Source: Cudoniella acicularis (Eukaryota; Ascomycota; Leotiomycetes; Helotiales; Helotiaceae). Taken from it: a stretch of DNA of 23,574 nucleotides. Each line of letters starts with the position of its first letter. Positions within the stretch are counted from its first letter, which is position 1. Of the stretch, positions 18,620 through 23,574 are shown in pieces. The stretch spans positions 1 to 23,574 of the forward strand of contig JAAMPI010000890.1 in assembly GCA_013054445.1 (NCBI GenBank). The letters run 5' to 3'. The notes beneath the pieces were generated by a model. It did no database searches and was not told the DNA's origin. It was given only the letters and a program-made list of their open reading frames with translations. A program made the translations under genes and the position numbers.

Positions 18620-19990
18620 TAATAATTAATGATTTCAACTCTCTAATATTATCTTATATTTATACTCCTGTCCGTGCTATAGCTTCGGTTAATTAAGGTC
18701 ATCGAACCTTATAGCCGGATTGATAAGGAAACCGTCTAGGGATAGTATATTATAACGTCTAGTCTTATCGTCACGGATAGGAGTGGCCGGCGACATATTT
18801 ATAAGCCGTTTCGTAAAGCCACGAGACCGTAATAAGCCTATAATCCTTACTGTCTTGATAGTCTTTATAGTCTCTATAGATAAGTTTCCTACTTCGTCTT
18901 AAAATGTGCTCTAAAAGGTGTCCTATAGAGCCTCGTAACCTTCGTATCGCCTTTACCTATTTTTAAGGTGAAGTGTACCTATAAGAGCTTATAGGGAATA
19001 AAGGTTCTGGCTAAAAAGGCATATTTTAGCTTCTGTCTAGTTAATAATACTAGTTAGGCGATAAGATCTCCCGTCGACTATAATATTATACGTGCTAAAA
19101 TCGCGATAGAGAAGAACTATTAGTAGAAAGAGAACTGCCTCTATTAAACTAAGGCATTTGTATATGATCTAGTAAAAGCGATATAGTAAATAGTAAAGTA
19201 ATAACTATAGATCTTAGGTATATATTCGGCGTAGATTCTCGCGGTAATCTAAATCGACCTTTTAAAGGGCTTTCTAGGAGAGGGCAAAAAAACTATAATC
19301 AGTTAGTACTATCCTTTAAGAAATATAGGCATCTTTATAGTACGATTCGAAGGATAAGGAAAGACGGAGGGAGAGCTATACCGTACTACGTCCGACATAA
19401 GCGTTTTTCGCTAAATAAAGTTCTCGTCCGAATTTTCGGGGAAGCTATTTATAAGAACAAAGTCTAGATAGCTAATACCCTATATCCGATTTATAATATA
19501 GACAAATAGGGGTTCTTTACTATCTTCTCCTAACTGCCCGTAAAATAAAGCGTTCGGGGCTAGGGAGCTATATATTTCTCGCGCTAGAGCTATAATCTCT
19601 AATTTAAGTATTAAAGACTTAAGACGGAACTAGACAACGAATTCGAATTCAGGTCTAGCGTAGACCGAGTAGCTATAGTTACCTTATACGGTTATAGGGA
19701 CAACTTTCCCCCTAATAAGGTCTTTAGCTTTAGTGTCGTATACTTTACGAGATATAGACGTCTATAAAAAGAATTCTATAATTATAACATCTAAGGAATA
19801 TTCTAGATAGGCAGACATAGTAGTAAAAGAGCGTCGAATCGTATACTATTTTACTAAAATAATAGAATAGAATAGTTAGAACCCTAGCGTACTAGTACGC
19901 GCTAAGGAAGAATGATCTCTAGATTACTAGGTTAGAGTATAGCGGTCAGTTAGTCTTAGATCGGATAAACTTTCTATCCGAGTTTTAGCG
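18620..19990 (+). pseudogene. Relic of an unidentified gene with hydrophobic segments
   Basis: Two coherent frames follow one another. The first (about 18620-19200) reads a hydrophobic segment YYLIFILLSVL*LRLIKVIE, then RSGRRHIYKPFRKATRP, then FVLKCALKGVL*SLVTFVSP (a possible second membrane segment) and ISF/AIRSPVDYNIIRAKIAIE. The second (about 19208-19990) reads FGVDSRGNLNRPFKGLSRRG, YSTIRRIRKDGGRAIPYYVR, NKVLVRIFGEAIYKNKV, LKTELDNEFEFRSSVDRVAI and YGYRDNFPPNKVFSFSVV. A short intron or a frameshift near 19200 must join them if they are one gene. I do not recognise either part. All stops are TAG/TAA at likely Trp/Gln codons. The start and end are uncertain. Confidence 0.5.
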
Positions 19991-20178
19991 CCTAGTAATA
20001 TACTATATAATATTAAGCTAATGTTACGAAATATTATATAATCAAGACGATAACAAACCGCGCTAGAAGTCCTCTACTAGCAATTCGAGCTCCGTATTAC
20101 TGTTCTGTTCGTTAGTGCCGTATTTTAGCCGGTAATACGGCTCTATTTTTCTAAGCGGGCGAATTTCTTATTATTAAG
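19991..20178. other. Short spacer before the nuclease-like relic
   Basis: TpA-rich. It precedes an ATG at 20179 and may contain the mutated promoter of the downstream relic. Nothing else is visible. Confidence 0.4.
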
Positions 20179-22367
20179 ATGCCTAGACAGCGGGGTTTTT
20201 AGATCTAACTACCCCTAAACGATTTTCTTCGGGCCGATCGTAGTAGGGTCGCGGCTAGCGAATCAGAGCTATACGCCTAAAACACCAATTATGACTTATT
20301 CCTCGATATCGGCGACAAACAAGCGAAGATATCGCCGGTTCTACTAACTAATCTTTATTAAACATAGTCGCCAAATGACGTCTTAAGCCGCGATTCCTAA
20401 CCTGTCTCTACGTATAAGTTAGCACTCCTAGTACTAGCACTAGTACTAGTACTAACGCTGACCTACCCTTACTCGGCTTCCTACCCTTTCTCGATACTAG
20501 TAAGCAATCTAGATTCCTTATAAAGACTAGCGTATATCACCTACTATATCCTCTAATCTTTCTGACCACCTTCGACCGTTTTAAACCTAGCGGTAATATA
20601 AATCTATTCCTTACCCCTCCTCCTTCTAGTCGATATAGCCCCGCGTCAAGTAAAACGAAACATCTAAAAAGTTAGGCGATAACCCTTAATACTAAAAGAC
20701 TAAGGTAAGCTATTCGTCCCCGTTACTACGTACTTTAACTGATCATTAATAGGGAAGCGGCCTTAAGATATTAAGAAGGGACGACTATAGTTACTTTCTC
20801 GTAAGAGCGTACGCCTAGAGGAGATATAACGCCCCTAAGAACGAACTATATCTAAAGACAGGAACACCGAACCTAAGCACCTACTTCCCTCTCTAACTAG
20901 TAACACTCCTAGTAAAGAGGCATGTCACTCTTCTTCTACTATACTATAAAGCTAACTCAAGTAAAGTTTCTATAGATTAAAGATCGAAAACGAAAACGAT
21001 TATAAGAAGACAAACCTACCCTCCCCTCTAGTACTACTCCCTCTTAAAAGCGGCCGCGAACGTCTCCTCTATAATCTTATATTAAAGACATAACTAGCGA
21101 GAACGTCGCGATTAGTTTTAGCGGGAATTATCGAGACGCTAGCCTAAACCCTCTATCTAAAGAAGCCGAACATACCCCTTTAAAATACGAGTAGAGTACG
21201 AAACACACCTTTAGTACGAAAGATACTAGTAATATTAAGGATAGTAACGTCGATCTAGTTATATATTAGTTAGAAGGGAAACCTTAGTCCGAGATAAATC
21301 TATTATTTAAGAGGAAGACGTCATCGTCTTCGAAATTAGAGACGAGCGACGATTCTACGAGAAAAGGCAAGAATCCCGCCGCTAGAAGCCGGCTATACGA
21401 AGTGACCTTATAGACAGCGGGTGTCTATATAGATAGTAGACCTAGGATGACTGATACTTATAAAGCTTTCTATAAGTCTCTACTTAAGGCAGAACAACCT
21501 CTTCCTCCTGATTCTTTATTTCGAGACGATCGATTCGAAAAGACTTATAAGAGGCTTTATAACAAAAACGAGGTAAAGGTCATCCGAGATATTTCGCCGC
21601 TCCTCGTTCCTTCTATAGAAGTCCTATATACCTACGGCGAAGACTATTTAGAATCTATAGTAGATCACGTCAACTAGAAGTGGTATGGCTATATACCTAT
21701 AGTAGTAGGACCCGTACCTTAACCCGATTACTCCGCTAGATATAAACAATCCGTATTTACGAGAGATCAACTTTAAAAGCTAGAGTCTTATATTAGGGGG
21801 TAGAAAGGTATACCTTTCCTAGCTATAGCCTAGATATACTTTCTATATCTTATAGTAGAGGTTAAATATAAGAACGAAGGCCTTAATATCGCCGATCGAT
21901 AAAATACTTATAGCTACGGTGTTACTATTAGGCAAGTCGTCGATCTATACTAGAAGGTGTCCTAATAATACGAACTTAATAGAAAGGTCCTTTTATTTTC
22001 CGTTTCGTATGACTATAAGGCTATAAGTATCTACGGTTACTACCCTGTTATTAATAGAGATAAGACCTCTATCTATCGTCGCTCTATTAAAAAGTTTAAT
22101 ATTACGAATGACTATAATAAAGATAAGTAGACGACTTATATATTTACGAGGAACGTTTATAATATCTACGGTCTAATATACCTTAAAAGACTCCGCTTAG
22201 CCGTTGATCAACTAGCTAACCCTCTATCTGATCAACACTAGTCATAGTAATCGGACGTCGGAGTTTTGTCTTAACTAGATAAAGAAGAAAGTCAATCGGA
22301 TATAGTCGACTCTTAAGACCCTTTATCTTAGACATCCTAGCTATTATTTAAAAAAGCCGAGAAGTAA
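20179..22367 (+). pseudogene. Relic of a fungal PD-(D/E)XK-like protein (DUF7924-like)
   Basis: The C-terminal half, in the frame open at 21447-21677 and then read through stops, matches a common uncharacterised fungal family I know as DUF7924. Its blocks are AARSRLYEVTL*TAGVYIDS, RPRMTDTYKAFYKSLLKAEQ, SLFRDDRFEKTYKRLYNKNE, VKVIRDISPLLVPSIEVLYT, PDYSARYKQSVFTRDQL, YLIVEVKYKNEGLNIADR*N, KVLLFSVSYDYKAISIYGYY, PVINRDK, IFTRNVYNIYGL and LAVDQLANPLSD; TAA at 22365-22367 ends it. PDYS followed by (V)EVKY is the layout of a PD-(D/E)XK nuclease-fold active site; nuclease activity is inferred. The N-terminal half is low-complexity, with a Ser-Thr repeat near 20421-20456 and basic clusters that could be nuclear signals. 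An ATG frame from 20179 (MPRQRGF, then LNDFLRADRSRVAASESELY) joins by an unseen intron or frameshift near 20400. Stretches without stops are unusually long here, so this relic is less damaged than its neighbours. Confidence 0.75.
20421..20456. repeat. Short CTAGTA-type microsatellite encoding Ser-Thr repeats
   Basis: A run of AGTACT/AGCACT units in the frame of the nuclease-like relic encodes alternating Ser and Thr (STPSTSTSTSTN). It looks like a low-complexity linker of the former protein rather than a separate element. Confidence 0.6.
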
Positions 22368-22769
22368 GTAGTTATAAATAAGGTAGGAAATACTTTAAGG
22401 TACGTTTACGGATAATAGTGCCGAGGAGAACTAGCAATTTCGCTAATACTATATAGCTAGAGTAATTAATCGCGAGTTGTTTTTCTTACGTGCTTTTATA
22501 GATATATATTTATAATAGTAATAATAGAGGAGTTAGTAAAAAGACAAAGTCATAGACTAGAGTAATTAGTCTTTTAGGGAAAGCTATATATATATTATCG
22601 GAATAAATAAATATACGAGATATTATATAATCCGTTAGTTATTCTAATAAAAAGATCTTAACGGCTAGTTTCCTCGTCTGTCCTTACCTCTATATTAAGA
22701 ATTAAAAGTCCTATTATAAACATATCTACTAACTCTATCGCCTTAGCCAGTTTACGACTAATAGTATTT
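22368..22769. other. Spacer between nuclease-like and FunK1-like relics
   Basis: AT-rich and almost free of CpA/TpG. The FunK1-like reading from the right fades out near 22770, and I could not follow the expected next part of that family in any frame here. This is therefore either a truncation scar or a zone too mutated to read. Confidence 0.45.
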
Positions 22770-23450
22770 AGAGTCTTTCCTAGCGTTAGAATCGCTTACG
22801 AAGCCGATATCAAGTTTACGCTCTATCGTAAAACCCTATAAGGGTTTGTTTGGCTAAGCCAATTGCCTTCGTCGATCTGTCTAGCTCGATTTATGACCTT
22901 CCGCGAGATTCGCGAACTACTCGCTTATCTATATAATCTAGCTTAAGACGTCTTCTTACTTTACGTCTTTAGGCTATCCGTCCTACCTACTCTCCTTATA
23001 ATAGAATAGATTATTACCTTCTCTATATTTCTTAAAAACAACCTTAGACGTAGTCTCGAGATCTATTATATTCTTAAAGAATATCGCGTAAAAACTAGGG
23101 ATATTAACATATATAGTCCCTAGCTCCTCCTTAAGTATATCGTCTTTAAAGGAGTACTATAGCGGTCGGTCTATATTACCTTCGCCGATCTGATCTAACG
23201 CGTCCGTAGAACACTCTATATATAACTTCTTATAAATCAAAGTAAAAGAATCGCGAAATATATCTAGCCTATTACTAATAAAGTTAGTTTTAATAATATC
23301 TGATCTAGATTTATTCGATATAGTATTAGTCTATGTCTACGCAAGTATAACATTGGCCTCTCGAGATAGAGAAGCGATATTAGAACTTTAGAAGCGGATA
23401 GCGTTTCGCGTCGGGATTATTTCGGGTAAATTATAAGGCTAAACTATAAG
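22770..23450 (-). pseudogene. N-terminal fragment of a FunK1-type fungal protein kinase relic
   Basis: The minus strand, read through stops, gives LDIFRDSFTLIYKKLYIECS, DALDQIGEGNIDRPL*YSFK, ELGTIYVNIPSFYAIFF, SKVVFKKYREGNNLFYYKES, DVLS*II*ISE*FANLAEGH and then LA*PNKPL*GFTIERKLDIG followed by FVSDSNARKDSKYY*S*. The last blocks are the (R)PLAQPNxPLQGSTxERKLDxGF-DxxAGxDSxCHWSQ signature that precedes the kinase domain of FunK1 (fungal-type protein kinase) proteins. The Cys and His of CHW read Tyr-Tyr, and Trp/Gln codons are stops. The catalytic kinase domain itself, expected at lower coordinates, is not readable, so the copy appears truncated or rearranged near 22770. The 5' end lies somewhere around 23450 or beyond. 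Confidence 0.75.
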
Positions 23451-23574
23451 TCACGTGCTATTTAATAAGAGGGATCCCGAATCTGCTCTAAGAAACCCTA
23501 CGAGGGAGTAAAAACGGATACCCGGGTAAAATTCGGCAAGGAAACTATAGCCGAGATATATAGGAGGCCAAAAT
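23451..23574. other. Right edge, nothing recognised
   Basis: The RIP-like composition is milder in these final bases. It may hold the 5' part of the FunK1-like gene, but I see no motif. Confidence 0.35.

Overview
The window looks like chromosomal DNA of a filamentous ascomycete (Pezizomycotina). Two things point there. The recognisable coding traces belong to fungal families: a CreA-type zinc-finger repressor, a BCS1-like AAA ATPase, a large fungal AAA ATPase, a FunK1-type kinase, a fungal GT2 polysaccharide synthase and a fungal aminoglycoside-phosphotransferase-like kinase. In addition, from about 2.4 kb rightward the sequence carries the signature of repeat-induced point mutation (RIP): CpA and TpG are rare, TpA is very common, CpG is retained, and stops sit where CAG, CAA or TGG codons are expected. 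In 6421-6480, for example, I count 13 TA, 1 CA and no TG.

Because of this, almost no long open frame survives and ORF length is a poor guide. I found most genes by translating through the TAG/TAA/TGA stops and asking whether a known family appeared. All genes I recognise are broken relics.

Layout. 1-1533: ordinary base composition, no gene seen, three 28-bp minisatellite units. 1534-2421 (+): CreA-paralogue relic. 2743-3090 (-): C2H2 zinc-finger relic. 3167-3440: three ~94-bp tandem repeats. 3794-4420 (-): unidentified relic. 4818-6290 (-): GT2 polysaccharide-synthase relic. 6863-9510 (-): fungal AAA ATPase relic with two still-legible introns. 9561-11180 (-): BCS1-like AAA ATPase relic, just upstream of the former on the same strand. 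12130-12640: degenerate minisatellite related to the one at the left end, in inverted orientation. 12647-13700 (+): unidentified coiled-coil/charged relic. 13815-14480 (-) and 17800-18505 (+): two diverged copies of one uncharacterised protein family. 15673-16600 (+): APH-like kinase relic. 18620-19990 (+): unidentified relic with hydrophobic segments. 20179-22367 (+): relic with a PD-(D/E)XK-like core (DUF7924-like). 22770-23450 (-): N-terminal fragment of a FunK1-type kinase.

These genes do not form a pathway that I can demonstrate. They look like duplicated host genes collected in a RIP-inactivated, probably heterochromatic accessory region. I recognised no transposase, reverse transcriptase or integrase. 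The grouping of two ATPases, two kinases and a nuclease-like protein is noteworthy but its meaning is inference. Boundaries of relics are approximate, usually within about 50-100 bases.
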